This document shows, in pieces, positions 53,428 to 63,004 of a DNA stretch of 64,000 nucleotides. The stretch lies in contig JALFLK010000010.1 of NCBI GenBank assembly GCA_022774755.1, forward strand, positions 99,809 through 163,808. Reading direction: 5' to 3'. This DNA comes from a bacterium (lineage in GTDB: Bacteria > Bacillota > Clostridia > Oscillospirales > Acutalibacteraceae). The notes under the pieces are model-generated. The model was given only the letters and a program-made list of their open reading frames with translations. It searched no databases and was not told the origin of the DNA. Numbering within the stretch: position 1 is the stretch's first letter; every line of letters begins with the position of its first letter. A program made the translations under genes and the position numbers.

Positions 53428-55125
53428 ATGGCGGAAATCAGTTTGCTTAACCCGAAAAATTCTAAGGCTGTATTTAAAAACCTTACCAACGAAACCATCA
53501 ACGATTTATCATTAGAATATATCTGCGATGCCCTTTCAGAGGACGAATATGAGAGAAACGTGATTTTAAAAATAATGTCGCAGATTACCTGTGATGAAGA
53601 AACGGTCAGATACAGGTGCGATGTATTTGAGGATTTTTTAAAATTCCCAAAGCTTAGGGAGGCGCTGACAGAGCTTTTGAAAAAGCTTGCTGATTTGCGT
53701 GATTTGGAGCGATTCCAAAAGGACACCGAGGCGTCGTCGCTGTGGAAATTGATTAACAGGCTGAGAGAAATTGACGGCTATGTAAAATGTATAACGGAAA
53801 TAAAGGAGTGCCTTGAAAATACCGAAATTAAGTCGCAGGGCTTATTGAGCCTTAAAAAACAGGTGCAGGATATTTATGTAAACAGCGGATTCCCTCAACT
53901 GAAAAAGGATCTTGAAGAAACTTTTGAAAAGGCGCAGAAGATGAAAAGCGTTACAATAGGCGTTAATCTTGACGATTTATTAAGACCTAAAAATGCAGGA
54001 ATACTGTCTTTGAACGACAAGGCGTTTTCGTCATCAGGGCTTATGCAGCATTTTGTTAAGTTTGTAAACACAAAGGACGAGCTTCACCACGGAACCGACA
54101 TATCGGATATTAAAAAGTTTCATCCCTCAAGTCCAAAATTCAAGGAATCGGACATAGGCTTCGGCGAGGTGGAAACAGCCGCAGGATTTACGGCGGTTGC
54201 GGCGGAATCCGCAACGGGAGGCGACCCTTTGTCCGACAGTCTGAAAAAGGCAGTAACGGATATTATGAAAAAAACCGTAAGAGATATTCAGAGCGTACTG
54301 CAAAAGTATGTAAATATCAGCGGTTATTCCCTGGTATCCATTATGCCTGAAATTGTCTTTTACATACGCTGGGCGGAGCTTGTGGAAAAAATACAGAGCA
54401 AAGGCATTAAAATGTGCAAGGCGGAGGTTTTGCCGTCTGAGGAAAATAGGTTTTCTGCCCGTGGAATTTACAATCTTAAGCTTGCAATAAAAAGAGTCAG
54501 GGGAGAAGATTTCGAGATTGTCGGCAACGACATTGACTTTGATGAGGAAAAGGGAAGAGTTTTCATTTTGACAGGGCCTAACAGAGGAGGAAAAACAACC
54601 TTTACCCAAGCGGTGGGATTTGCATTTTTGCTGGCGCAAAACGGAATATATGTTCCTGCGTCCGTGTGCAGAATAAGTCCCTGCGACAATATTTTCACCC
54701 ATTTCCCGGCTGATGAAAACGATACCGTTGATTTGGGCAGATTAGGCGAGGAGAGCAAAAGGCTGTGGGATATTTTTGATGTGGCTACGGATAAAAGCCT
54801 CTTGCTCCTTAACGAAAGCCTTGCAACGACAAATGTTTCGGAGGGCTTGTTTATTGCCAGAGATGTTGTAAAGGCAATGTGTTATTTGGGAGTAAGGGCT
54901 GTTTTTAACACCCATATGCACGATTTGGCGAGAAATCTTGACCGATTAAATAACGATAAGCAAAATAAAAGCAAGGCTGAGAGCCTGGTAACAGGCGTTG
55001 AGAACGGAGAAAGGTCGTTTAAGGTGTTTGTTTCACCGCCTCAGGGCAGCAGCTACGCAAGAGATATTGCTAAAAAGTACGGAGTTACATTTGAACAGAT
55101 AAAGAAAAATATTGACAGTAAATGA
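53428..55125 (+). CDS. MutS-family ATPase without mismatch-recognition domain
   Basis: A 565-aa protein with the helical lever/clamp region (about 40-340) and a C-terminal MutS ATPase: Walker A TGPNRGGKTTFTQ near 383, Walker B LLLLNESLATT near 455 and the NTHMHDLA motif near 493. The N-terminal mismatch-binding domain I with its Phe-x-Glu wedge is absent, and so is the Smr nuclease of MutS2. It belongs to the stand-alone MutS-like groups of Firmicutes, whose DNA substrate is not known. A GGGAGG ribosome site precedes the ATG. Confidence 0.85.
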   Translation: MAEISLLNPKNSKAVFKNLTNETINDLSLEYICDALSEDEYERNVILKIMSQITCDEETVRYRCDVFEDFLKFPKLREALTELLKKLADLRDLERFQKDTEASSLWKLINRLREIDGYVKCITEIKECLENTEIKSQGLLSLKKQVQDIYVNSGFPQLKKDLEETFEKAQKMKSVTIGVNLDDLLRPKNAGILSLNDKAFSSSGLMQHFVKFVNTKDELHHGTDISDIKKFHPSSPKFKESDIGFGEVETAAGFTAVAAESATGGDPLSDSLKKAVTDIMKKTVRDIQSVLQKYVNISGYSLVSIMPEIVFYIRWAELVEKIQSKGIKMCKAEVLPSEENRFSARGIYNLKLAIKRVRGEDFEIVGNDIDFDEEKGRVFILTGPNRGGKTTFTQAVGFAFLLAQNGIYVPASVCRISPCDNIFTHFPADENDTVDLGRLGEESKRLWDIFDVATDKSLLLLNESLATTNVSEGLFIARDVVKAMCYLGVRAVFNTHMHDLARNLDRLNNDKQNKSKAESLVTGVENGERSFKVFVSPPQGSSYARDIAKKYGVTFEQIKKNIDSK

Positions 55126-55140
55126 TATATGATTTAAAGA

Positions 55141-55172
55141 AAAGCCGGACGCTTTAGTGCGTTCGGCTTTTT
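55141..55172 (+). terminator. Terminator after the MutS-like gene
   Basis: AAAGCCGGACGC and GCGTTCGGCTTT pair over 12 bp (one G-T), followed by TTT. Confidence 0.85.
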
Positions 55173-55249
55173 GCGCCCGAAATAACACACCTTTATTATG
55201 AATTTACATAATATATTGTATAAAATAAATCATTTTACAGGTGTTTTAT

Positions 55250-56113
55250 ATGACAGAAACTGTTGGTATAATCGGCGGCGACAAGCGATATTTATTTGCT
55301 GCAAGGTCTTTTTTGGACGACGGATATAAAGTTAAGCTGTTCGGGTTTGATAAGCTCTTAAGCTTCGGCAGGCTTGAGGTTTGCTGTGATTTGGAAGAGC
55401 TGGGGGGATGTCAGACAGTGATTTTTCCCATACCTCCCGTTAAAGAAAGCGGAATCCTAAACGCACCGTTTTCGCAAAAGCCAATCAAGCCCGATATGGA
55501 GCTTGCAGAGCTTATTAAAGGCAAAAAAGTGTTTTGCCCCATGAAAAGCAAGCTTATAAAGGCTTGCCCCGATTTTGAATCGGATGAAAGTATGGATTAC
55601 TTTGCCAGGGAAGATTTCACCTTGTTAAACGCATACTTAACCGCCGAAGGAGCAGTCCAGACAATGCTGAACAGCTTTGAGGGGGCAATTCTCAACAGCA
55701 GGGTGCTTGTGTGCGGCTTCGGCAGAATCGGCAAATGTCTTGCAAAAATGCTCAGAGATTTAAGGGCTCAGGTGTATGTAAGCGCAAGAAAGCCCGAGGA
55801 CTTTGCAAAAATTGCTATGAACGGTTATTATCCTATGAATACCGAAAAGCTGCGGGAAATTCGGGGCTTTGATGTGGTTTTCAATACTGCGCCGGCAATG
55901 ATTTTTAACGAGAGGCTTCTCAAAAATACAGACGCGGACACTTTGCTGATAGATTTGGCTTCATTGCCGGGAGGCATTGACAAAACGGCGGCGGAAAGCC
56001 TTGATATTGATGTAATCCACGCATTGTCCCTGCCGGGCAAGACCGCACCAAAAACAGCAGGGGAGATTATAAAAAACACAATAGTTAAAATGCTTAAGGA
56101 GGATACCAGGTGA
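55250..56113 (+). CDS. dpaA: Dipicolinate synthase subunit A
   Basis: I start it at the ATG 55250 (287 aa) behind AGGTG. The N-terminal GIIGGDKRYLFAARSF and a second Rossmann motif VLVCGFGRIGKCLAKML near 157 match DpaA (SpoVFA). With DpaB it turns dihydrodipicolinate into dipicolinic acid in the mother cell for the spore core. This shows a sporulating lineage. The stop overlaps dpaB by four bases. Confidence 0.92.
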   Translation: MTETVGIIGGDKRYLFAARSFLDDGYKVKLFGFDKLLSFGRLEVCCDLEELGGCQTVIFPIPPVKESGILNAPFSQKPIKPDMELAELIKGKKVFCPMKSKLIKACPDFESDESMDYFAREDFTLLNAYLTAEGAVQTMLNSFEGAILNSRVLVCGFGRIGKCLAKMLRDLRAQVYVSARKPEDFAKIAMNGYYPMNTEKLREIRGFDVVFNTAPAMIFNERLLKNTDADTLLIDLASLPGGIDKTAAESLDIDVIHALSLPGKTAPKTAGEIIKNTIVKMLKEDTR

Positions 56114-56679
56114 AAAAGGCAACAGTCGGATTTGCAATGTGCGGCTCCTTTTGCACCTTTTCAAAGGCTATTGAGCAAATGAAAAAGCTTGCAGAGGATT
56201 ACCGCATTGTACCAATAATGTCAAAAAACGCTTACACCACGGACACCCGATTCGGTAAAGCGCAGGATTTCATTGATAAAGTTGAAGAAATTACAAAAGA
56301 AAAGATAATCCATTCTATTGAGGGCGCAGAGCCTTTGGGACCTAAAAAAATATGCGACTTACTGCTTATTGCTCCCTGCACCGGCAATACCCTTGCAAAG
56401 CTGTCCTTAGGCATTACGGACAGCCCCGTGACTATGGCGGCAAAATCCCACCTGCGCATAAAGCGGCCGGTTTTGCTTAATATTGCTACCAACGACGGCT
56501 TGGGGGCTTCTGCACAGAATATCGGCAAACTGCTTAATACAAAAAATATTTACTTTGTTCCTATGCGGCAGGACGATTACGAAAAAAAGCCTAATTCTCT
56601 TGTTTCACGGTTCGACCTTATTCCAGATGCCGTAGAGCTTGCCCTTGAGGGCAAACAGCTCCAGCCTGTATTATACTGA
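56110..56679 (+). CDS. dpaB: Dipicolinate synthase subunit B
   Basis: A 189-aa flavoprotein of the phosphopantothenoylcysteine-decarboxylase fold. GFAMCGSFCTFSKAI at the N-terminus, the LLIAPCTGNTLAKL segment near 97 and NIATNDGLGASAQNIG near 135 match SpoVFB. The GTG start overlaps the dpaA stop (GTGA), and AAGGAGG lies in the end of dpaA. Confidence 0.92.
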   Translation: MKKATVGFAMCGSFCTFSKAIEQMKKLAEDYRIVPIMSKNAYTTDTRFGKAQDFIDKVEEITKEKIIHSIEGAEPLGPKKICDLLLIAPCTGNTLAKLSLGITDSPVTMAAKSHLRIKRPVLLNIATNDGLGASAQNIGKLLNTKNIYFVPMRQDDYEKKPNSLVSRFDLIPDAVELALEGKQLQPVLY

Positions 56680-56805
56680 TATTGTGCTGATATTATGCTG
56701 AAAATATAAAATATGCTTAATGCTTATAAATCCAATTCAACTTTTTAGGAATATTCTTGATTGTTGTTTTGAAATGTTTTCGTAATATTAGTTCCGGCAA
56801 GTAAA

Positions 56806-56855
56806 AATGTCATTTCGGACTTTTTCTTTAACCTCCGAAATGACATTTCCTTTTT
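56806..56855 (+). terminator. Terminator after dpaAB
   Basis: AATGTCATTTCGGA (56806-56819) and TCCGAAATGACATT (56834-56847) pair perfectly, followed by TCCTTTTT. Confidence 0.85.
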
Positions 56856-56917
56856 AAGATAATTCGGGTTCCTGCGTATTATTTCTGCGTACTATAAACA
56901 TAGGGGTAAAAATGTTT

Positions 56918-56972
56918 ACATACATATTTTTTTGTATGTTTATAAGGAGGTGCTGTTATGAACAGAACTTAG
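56918..56972 (+). other. Inverted repeat and aborted mini-ORF
   Basis: ACATACA-N8-TGTATGT (56918-56939) precedes a good ribosome site (AAGGAGG) and ATG-AAC-AGA-ACT-TAG (56958-56972). It looks like an operator and the start of a gene that has been lost. The gap 56680-57037 otherwise holds only the dpaAB terminator. Confidence 0.4.
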
Positions 56973-57037
56973 CTCTTGAATATTGTTGTTTAATGATTTA
57001 CAATAAGAATATAAACTTATGAATTGTAGGTTTTATT

Positions 57038-57340
57038 ATGAAAAGATTAGAAAACAAAGCTGCTATTGTTACAGGTTCAAAAAGCGGCATAGGCATTGGT
57101 ACTGCAAAGTTATATGCAACCGAGGGAGCAAAGGTTGTTATCTGCGTACGCCGTCAGTAAAAAAGGACAGGCTGTTGTAGACAGTATATTGAAAAGTGTG
57201 GGAGAGACTTATTACCATTTTATGGATATTGCTGATACAGACAGCATCAATAAGCTTTTTGAGGATACTGCTGAGAAATACGGATAAATTGACGTATTGG
57301 TAAATAATGCAGGAAATTATATGGGACGGAGGTTTTTGCT
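57038..57340 (+). pseudogene. Short-chain dehydrogenase/reductase remnant
   Basis: The frame opens [19 protein letters not shown], the SDR nucleotide-binding start (TGxxxGIG). A frameshift follows VVIC, and the next part, with FMDIADTDSINKLFEDTAEKYG, ends at a TAA where Lys or Arg is expected before IDVLVNNAG. Homology stops after NNAGNYMG, at the ribosome site of the lipase gene. Only about the first 95 of some 250 residues remain and no catalytic Tyr-Lys is left. Confidence 0.85.
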
Positions 57341-58554
57341 ATGAAAAAAATATTGGCTCTCGTTATTATCCTTGTTATATTCAGCGCTCTTTCTGTTCCC
57401 TGCGGAGCTGTGGGAGATACTACTGAATCCCAGTGGATTCCTGTATCATTCTCTTCTTCAATATCCACAGATACGCAAAATAAAATGATGATTAAGTGGG
57501 ATTGGAATGACCTGCTCAAAAACGCTGCTGCATCCGGAGAAAATTTGGAACTTGCCAATGCAGGCTTGGTAATGAGCAACCAAGCGGAATTTTCCAAGGA
57601 GGACGTGGAAGATGTCTTAAATACTATCGGTTTTGCGGATGTTTCCAGCGAGTATTACTCGACTGATACAAATGACACGAGCTTAATAAGCAATCCTGCC
57701 CGCACATTCGCTCATCGGCAAATTGACGTAAACGGTGAAAAAAGCATATCATATGTGCTGTGATTCGTGGCACAAGGTCGGTTGTTGATGCGGTTACCGA
57801 CATAAAATCTGTCAGAGACGGATTCCTTGACGCAGGTAAAAACTGTCTTGAAAGCCTGAAAGAATACCAAAGCTCATTGAAAGATGCTACAAAGGAGAAC
57901 ACAATTCTCTTCATTACAGGGCACAGCCTCGGAGCTTCGGCGGCTTGTGTGCTTTCGTGTCTGGCTGATGAAGTGGCATATAAATCCGCAACCCATACAT
58001 ATGCTATCGCTACACCGAATTACGATACTATGGGGCTTGAAAGCAAAGATTATCAGAATATACATATGTACACTAACCTTGACGATATAGTTCCAAAAGT
58101 CCCTCTCTACTTTAAAAAGGTTGGCGTTGAGAAATCCTACAGCTACGATACGCTTTCTTCTGAGGAGAGAGCCGGATTTGACCGTGTTTACAAATATTTC
58201 AGGGGCAAAACTTATTCAGAAGACGGAGATATAAATTCCACCGATTTAATCGGGCGATTAAGAGATCATATGGGTTTTACCTATATGTCGTTTATGTTGT
58301 CCGAAAAGTCTGATTCGGAAATCGATAACTATATCGCCTCCTATGAACCACTTAGCTTGATAGGTGATGTAAACGGTGACGGAGTAATAAGCATTGCAGA
58401 CGCTACTGATCTCCAAAAATATCTTGCAAATATTGTAAACCTTGATGATGAACAGCTTGCGGCAGCAGATGCAGACGGAGATGGAGGTGTATCGATAGCT
58501 GATGCAACTCAAATTCAGAAATATCTTGCAAATATTATCACTTCATTAGGATAA
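57341..58554 (+). pseudogene. Frameshifted secreted lipase (class 3-like) with dockerin
   Basis: Two overlapping frames encode one protein. The first (57341-57763) has a signal peptide and the N-terminal part. The second (57760-58554) continues VIRGTRSVVDAVTDI, the usual lipase-3 entry strand, with nucleophile elbow GHSLGAS, DDIVPKVP and a C-terminal dockerin with two calcium loops (DVNGDGVISIAD, DADGDGGVSIAD). The break at about 57755-57762 equals two extra bases or one missing base. It may be a real mutation or a sequence error. If intact, it would be a scaffold-bound lipase or esterase. Confidence 0.75.
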
Positions 58555-58577
58555 AATTTAACATCACTTTTCATTAT

Positions 58578-58617
58578 GTCCATCGAGGATTTATTCTTCG
58601 ATGGGCATTATTTTTTT
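58578..58617 (+). terminator. Terminator after the lipase-dockerin locus
   Basis: CCATCGA (58580-58586) and TCGATGG (58598-58604), followed by a run of T. The rest of the gap 58555-58850 holds a 14-base piece of the dispersed repeat at 58702 and nothing else recognised. Confidence 0.75.
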
Positions 58618-58850
58618 GACATACCGTTCAATGAACAATTATTTTGCCGATTATTTTACTATAATGCTATACCCTCGTGAACAGGAGCTTTTAGTTATAG
58701 GGAGCTGTCTGCACGGTATCAAAAAATCTATTTGGCAGGTGTAAAAAAACTTGAAATGACAATAAGATTTTGCTACAATTAAAAGAGATTTAACAGCTTT
58801 TAATTGGATTTTAGCATTATTTTAGCATTATATTTCAAAGGAGATTAAAA

Positions 58851-59366
58851 ATGAAGTACTGCGAATCTTGCCGAATGCTCCACAACGACGAGGACGAAAG
58901 CTGTTCTCAATGCAAAAAAAGGCTGAAAACCGTTGAAGAACCCAACACACCGGTTTTTTTAATCAGCGCAAGCGGATTTGAAAAGGACAGAATTATTGCG
59001 GCTTTGGCAGATGAGGGAATTCCAAGCGATACAAAGCGGATAAAAAAAGATAATTCAGCCAATGCGGTTACCGGCGTGGATATGAGCGACATTAACATTC
59101 TTGTTCCTTATCAGGCGTACGAAAAGGCATACGATATCTGCGTGGGTATCGGTGCAATCAAGGCTGAGGACGAGGAAATAGTTGACGACGGTCAGTATAA
59201 GGAATCGTCGGCAAAAAGCCTGTCTGAGCAATTTGAAGAAACAAACGGCAGCGGAAAAGCCGGCAGAATAGTCCTGGCTGTTATGTTTCTGTTGGTTGCG
59301 TCCCTTGCAATATTCGGAACAGACGCAATTATGAACATAATTATGAAGCTTTTTAACGGAGGCTGA
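58851..59366 (+). CDS. Zinc-ribbon membrane protein of unknown function
   Basis: A 171-aa protein. The N-terminal ribbon YCESCRMLHNDEDESCSQCKKRL has four Cys in CxxC pairs, split here as CESC and CSQC. A small alpha/beta domain (VFLISASGFEKDRIIAALADEGI) resembles DUF2007-type signal-transducing domains. One C-terminal helix (about 146-165) anchors it, with the ribbon inside. The next gene is a sulfhydrylase 32 bases downstream, so they may be co-transcribed. Function unknown. Confidence 0.7.
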   Translation: MKYCESCRMLHNDEDESCSQCKKRLKTVEEPNTPVFLISASGFEKDRIIAALADEGIPSDTKRIKKDNSANAVTGVDMSDINILVPYQAYEKAYDICVGIGAIKAEDEEIVDDGQYKESSAKSLSEQFEETNGSGKAGRIVLAVMFLLVASLAIFGTDAIMNIIMKLFNGG

Positions 59367-59398
59367 TTTCATAATATTTTTTACAGGAGGTTATTGTT

Positions 59399-60670
59399 AT
59401 GAACACAGATACAAAATGCGTACAGGGCGGATGGACGCCCCACAAGGGAGAGCCCAGACAGCTGCCTGTTTATCAGAGCACAACCTTTAAATACGACACA
59501 AGCGAAGAGATGGGCAAGCTTTTCGACTTGGAGGCAGAGGGTTATTTTTATACAAGACTTCAAAATCCAACCAACGACTCGGTAGCCGAGAAGATTTGCC
59601 AGTTGGAGGGCGGCGTTGCCGCAATGCTTACATCAAGCGGACAGGCTGCAAACTTTTTTGCCGTCTTTAACATATGCGAGGCAGGCGACCACTTTATTGC
59701 ATCCTCCTCAATCTACGGCGGAACCTTTAATCTTTTCGGTGTTACTATGAAGAAAATGGGTATCGAATGTACCTTTGTTGACCAAACTCTTCCCGAAGAG
59801 GAGCTTGCAAAGTACTTTAAGCCGAATACAAAGCTTGTGTTCGGAGAAACCATAACAAATCCTACGGTTTCCGTGCTTGATATAGAAAAATTTGCTCACC
59901 TTGCACATTCTCACAGCGTTCCCCTTATTGTTGACAATACCTTTGCAACGCCAGTGAATTGCAGACCCTTTGAGTTCGGAGCCGATATTGTTACCCATTC
60001 CACCACTAAATATATGGACGGACACGCTGTTTCCGTAGGCGGATGTATTGTTGACAGCGGTAATTTTGACTGGATGAAGTACGCCGATAAATATCCGGGA
60101 CTTACAACCCCCGACGATTCATACCACGGTATTACATATGCCGAAAGATTCGGTAAGGGAGCGTATATTACAAAGGCTACGGCTCAGCTGATGCGTGATT
60201 TAGGCTCAATTCAGTCGCCGCAGAACGCTTTTTATCTTAATATTGGTCTTGAATCTTTGCATCTCAGAATGAAAAAACACTGCGAAAACGCTCTTGCAGT
60301 TGCGAAATATCTAAAGGCAAATCCAAAGGTTGCGTGGGTAAATTACCCCGACCTTGAGGGTGACGAGAACTACGAGCTTGCTAAAAAATATCTTCCAAAC
60401 GGCTCCAGCGGAGTGCTTGCCTTTGGTATTAAGGGAGGCAGGGAGGAATCTATCAAATTTATGGATTCCCTTAAGCTTGCGGCGATAGTTACCCACGTTG
60501 CAGACGCAAAAACCTGTTTGCTTCACCCGGCAAGCCATACCCACCGCCAGATGACCGACGAACAGCTCCTTAAAGCTGGTGTTGCTCCGGACCTTATCAG
60601 GCTTTCCGTAGGAATAGAGGACGCTGAGGATATAATCGCCGATTTACAGCAGGCGTTTGATAAAATATAA
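59399..60670 (+). CDS. O-acetylhomoserine sulfhydrylase/cystathionine synthase-like PLP enzyme
   Basis: A 423-aa PLP enzyme of the Cys/Met family, clearly diverged from the copy at 14.6 kb. PVYQSTTFKYDTSEEM, YTRLQNPTND, VDNTFATPVNC and HSTTKYMDGHA (PLP Lys near 203) are visible. Homologues are annotated as O-acetylhomoserine aminocarboxypropyltransferase or methionine gamma-lyase, and motifs alone do not separate these. Here the two genes of one family differ in control: this copy has no LysR gene or leader ORF. AGGAGG precedes the ATG. Confidence 0.88.
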   Translation: MNTDTKCVQGGWTPHKGEPRQLPVYQSTTFKYDTSEEMGKLFDLEAEGYFYTRLQNPTNDSVAEKICQLEGGVAAMLTSSGQAANFFAVFNICEAGDHFIASSSIYGGTFNLFGVTMKKMGIECTFVDQTLPEEELAKYFKPNTKLVFGETITNPTVSVLDIEKFAHLAHSHSVPLIVDNTFATPVNCRPFEFGADIVTHSTTKYMDGHAVSVGGCIVDSGNFDWMKYADKYPGLTTPDDSYHGITYAERFGKGAYITKATAQLMRDLGSIQSPQNAFYLNIGLESLHLRMKKHCENALAVAKYLKANPKVAWVNYPDLEGDENYELAKKYLPNGSSGVLAFGIKGGREESIKFMDSLKLAAIVTHVADAKTCLLHPASHTHRQMTDEQLLKAGVAPDLIRLSVGIEDAEDIIADLQQAFDKI

Positions 60671-60673
60671 GCT

Positions 60674-61381
60674 ATGAAAAATTTTGTTACGGCAATAATC
60701 GTAGCCGCAGGAAATTCTACAAGAATGGGCAGGGGGATAAGCAAGCAGTTTATTCCCTTGCTTGATATGCCCGTAATCGCTCATACTCTTACGGCGTTTC
60801 AGAATACGCAGTCTGTTGACGAAATTGTACTGGTTGCACGTCCCTGTGACGAGGACGAAATGAAAAATATTGCGTCCGAGTTTAATATTTCTAAGCTCAG
60901 AGCAGTTGTTCACGGCGGTGAAACCAGAGGTGAAAGCGTGCAAAACGGCGTAAATGCCTCGTCGGAGAAAACGACTTTCTTTGCAATTCACGACGGAGCC
61001 AGACCGCTTATCAGGCAACAGGATATTGAAAAGGTTGTAAACAGAGCCTTTGCGGTAAAAAGTGCGGCATTAGGCGTTGCGGTAAAAGATACGGTTAAAA
61101 GTGTAAACTCGGAGAATATTGTAACCGACACACCCGACAGAGCCTCTCTCAGGGCGGTGCAGACTCCCCAGGTGTTTGAGAAAGGACTTTATCTCGGCGC
61201 CCTTAAAATGGCTGTTGAGCAGAACAAAAATTTTACCGATGACTGCCAGCTTATTGAAAACGCAGGAGGCACGGTTGAGATAGTACAGGGCAGTGAGAGC
61301 AATATTAAAATTACTACACCATACGATTTGATTGTTGCCGAAAGCATACTTAAATCACGAAAAGGCGGAGAAAATATATGA
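60674..61381 (+). CDS. ispD: 2-C-methyl-D-erythritol 4-phosphate cytidylyltransferase
   Basis: A 235-aa IspD of the non-mevalonate isoprenoid pathway. The CTP-binding [18 protein letters not shown] is at the N-terminus; HDGARPLI and DTVKSV-, TPQVF- and DDCQLIE-type motifs follow. The start is three bases after the sulfhydrylase stop. It overlaps ispF by four bases. Confidence 0.94.
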   Translation: MKNFVTAIIVAAGNSTRMGRGISKQFIPLLDMPVIAHTLTAFQNTQSVDEIVLVARPCDEDEMKNIASEFNISKLRAVVHGGETRGESVQNGVNASSEKTTFFAIHDGARPLIRQQDIEKVVNRAFAVKSAALGVAVKDTVKSVNSENIVTDTPDRASLRAVQTPQVFEKGLYLGALKMAVEQNKNFTDDCQLIENAGGTVEIVQGSESNIKITTPYDLIVAESILKSRKGGENI

Positions 61382-61851
61382 GAATAGGACACGGCTACGA
61401 TGTTCATAAATTTGCAGAAAACAGACCTCTGATACTGGGCGGAGTAAATATTCCTTATGAATACGGATTGCTTGGCCACAGCGACGCAGATGTTCTTCTT
61501 CACGCAATAATGGACGCCTTGCTTGGTGCAGCTGCGCTGGGTGATATAGGCAAGCTGTTCCCTGATAACGACGAAGCTTTTTTAAACGCAGACAGTATGG
61601 AACTCTTAAAAAAGGTTGTTAGTGTCCTTGATAAAAACGGATATAAAATAGTGAATATTGACTCAACCGTAATTGCGCAAAAACCAAAGCTTAGGGATTA
61701 TATTGACCTAATGAGGGCAAATATCGCCTTTGCGTGCAAGGCAGAAATAAGGCAGATAAGCGTTAAGGCAACCACCGAAGAGGGACTTGGATTTACCGGG
61801 AAAATGCAGGGAATCTCGGCTCACGCAGTTTGCATAATTGAAAGTGTATAG
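61378..61851 (+). CDS. ispF: 2-C-methyl-D-erythritol 2,4-cyclodiphosphate synthase
   Basis: A 157-aa IspF. The metal-binding start [31 protein letters not shown] and the C-terminal [15 protein letters not shown] are intact. It closes the cyclodiphosphate ring after IspD and IspE. Zinc ligands Asp and His are in GYDVH and near residue 42. Confidence 0.95.
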   Translation: MRIGHGYDVHKFAENRPLILGGVNIPYEYGLLGHSDADVLLHAIMDALLGAAALGDIGKLFPDNDEAFLNADSMELLKKVVSVLDKNGYKIVNIDSTVIAQKPKLRDYIDLMRANIAFACKAEIRQISVKATTEEGLGFTGKMQGISAHAVCIIESV

Positions 61852-61928
61852 TGGGTTTATCACAAAACGTCTTTATTTAATTTATCAAGGCGAACGGTTT
61901 TGAAAAATTTACATAAAGGAGAACAAAA

Positions 61929-62357
61929 GTGAGAAAAAGCAGAATAATGTGGAATGTTTTGAAGAGAACAGGTGCTGATAAGCTTTTATACGGCTACCTT
62001 GTCCTTCTCCTCGTAATCTCTTTTGTCATTGTGTTGGTCGAGCCGGATATAAATACATATTTTGACGGTTTGTGGTACTGTTACAATGTTTTGAGCACCA
62101 TTGGTTTAGGCGATACGATTGCCGTTACTTTTGTCGGAAAGGTTTTGTCGATTATCCTCTCTGTTTATTCAATCCTGATTATTGCGGTTATTCCCGGTGT
62201 AATAACAAGCTTTTATCTTGAGGTTATAAAGCTAAGGACAAACGAGAGTATGGAAAAATTCCTTTACGACCTTGAAAGATTACCTGAACTTTCCGAAAAA
62301 GAGCTTGGCGAAATATCCGAAAAGGTAAAGAAATTTAATAAAAACAGACACAGGTAA
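61929..62357 (+). CDS. Two-helix potassium channel-like protein
   Basis: A 142-aa membrane protein from a GTG start behind AAGGAGAA. Helix 1 (20-38), a pore loop and helix 2 (68-92) form one pore unit. The selectivity filter reads TIGLGD (57-62) instead of the standard TVGYGD. The cytosolic tail is a basic/acidic helix (MEKFLYDLERLPELSEKE) and lacks an RCK domain. It should form tetramers. Its gating and true selectivity are unknown. Confidence 0.85.
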   Translation: MRKSRIMWNVLKRTGADKLLYGYLVLLLVISFVIVLVEPDINTYFDGLWYCYNVLSTIGLGDTIAVTFVGKVLSIILSVYSILIIAVIPGVITSFYLEVIKLRTNESMEKFLYDLERLPELSEKELGEISEKVKKFNKNRHR

Positions 62358-62408
62358 CAGCAAATTTTCGCATTGTAAAATTTGCATACGGTAAAAGCCA
62401 ATTTTCGA

Positions 62409-62437
62409 TTGACTTTTCATAAAGGTTGGATTATACT
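62409..62437 (+). promoter_or_regulatory. Promoter of ssrA
   Basis: TTGACT-N17-TATACT, fourteen bases before the mature tmRNA 5' end. Confidence 0.8.
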
Positions 62438-62450
62438 AATATCCCGATAT

Positions 62451-62800
62451 GGGGGTGTAAAGGTTTCGACGGGGATTGCAAACCTTGGTAAGCGAGTAGC
62501 GGTGCGGAACCGCTTTAAAATCCGCAGTTTAAAAATAACTGACAAAAATACAGTTGAATTAGCTGCTGCCTAAGCGCAGCGCTCGTCCTTTTTCCGAGGA
62601 CCACGGCGGAATAAGGGCGTCGATTAGTGGTAAATGTGAACGAAAAACCGCCTCATTTTTCGTCACACATCAGAGGCTACCGAAGTTATAAGCCTGTTAT
62701 TGGGCGTGTAACCGAGGGAATTTCAGTACAATAACTGCACTCGGAGAAAACCTTGGCAAGCAATTTTCGGACAGGAGTTCGATTCTCCTCACCTCCACCA
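62451..62800 (+). ncRNA. ssrA: Transfer-messenger RNA (tmRNA)
   Basis: A 350-nt single-chain tmRNA. The 5' end GGGGGTG pairs with CACCTCC before the encoded ACCA end, and the T arm GGAGTTCGATTCTCC is present. The tag frame ends ...KITDKNTVELAAA-stop at 62571-62573. It rescues stalled ribosomes with SmpB and marks the products for proteolysis. Pseudoknot-like GC pairs follow the tag. Confidence 0.95.
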
Positions 62801-62876
62801 AACAAGTATTGGATGAACACTTACTTTTTCAGCGGCGGATTTGCCGTAAAATGTGTTCTCTGATACAACAACAGAA

Positions 62877-62916
62877 CGCCGTTTCAGTGTAAAAGCTGGA
62901 ACGGCGTTTTTTCTGT
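62877..62916 (+). terminator. Terminator downstream of tmRNA
   Basis: AACGCCGTTTCAG and CTGGAACGGCGTT pair with one wobble, followed by TTTT. A looser GAACAC/GTGTTC hairpin lies just before it (62813-62860). Confidence 0.8.
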
Positions 62917-63004
62917 TTATTAAGACTTTTTTTAATCCGCACATTCGATTTATCGGTAATCTCCGTTTATAATAAAACTATCAAATGAAACGGAGGTAAC
63001 CACA

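Noticed and set aside
57755..57763. Programmed frameshift in the lipase gene
   Set aside because: No slippery heptamer or downstream pseudoknot is visible; mutation or sequence error is simpler.
62382..62573. 63-residue ORF ending in ELAAA
   Set aside because: It is the tmRNA read as protein; only the tag part (KITDKN...AAA) is translated.
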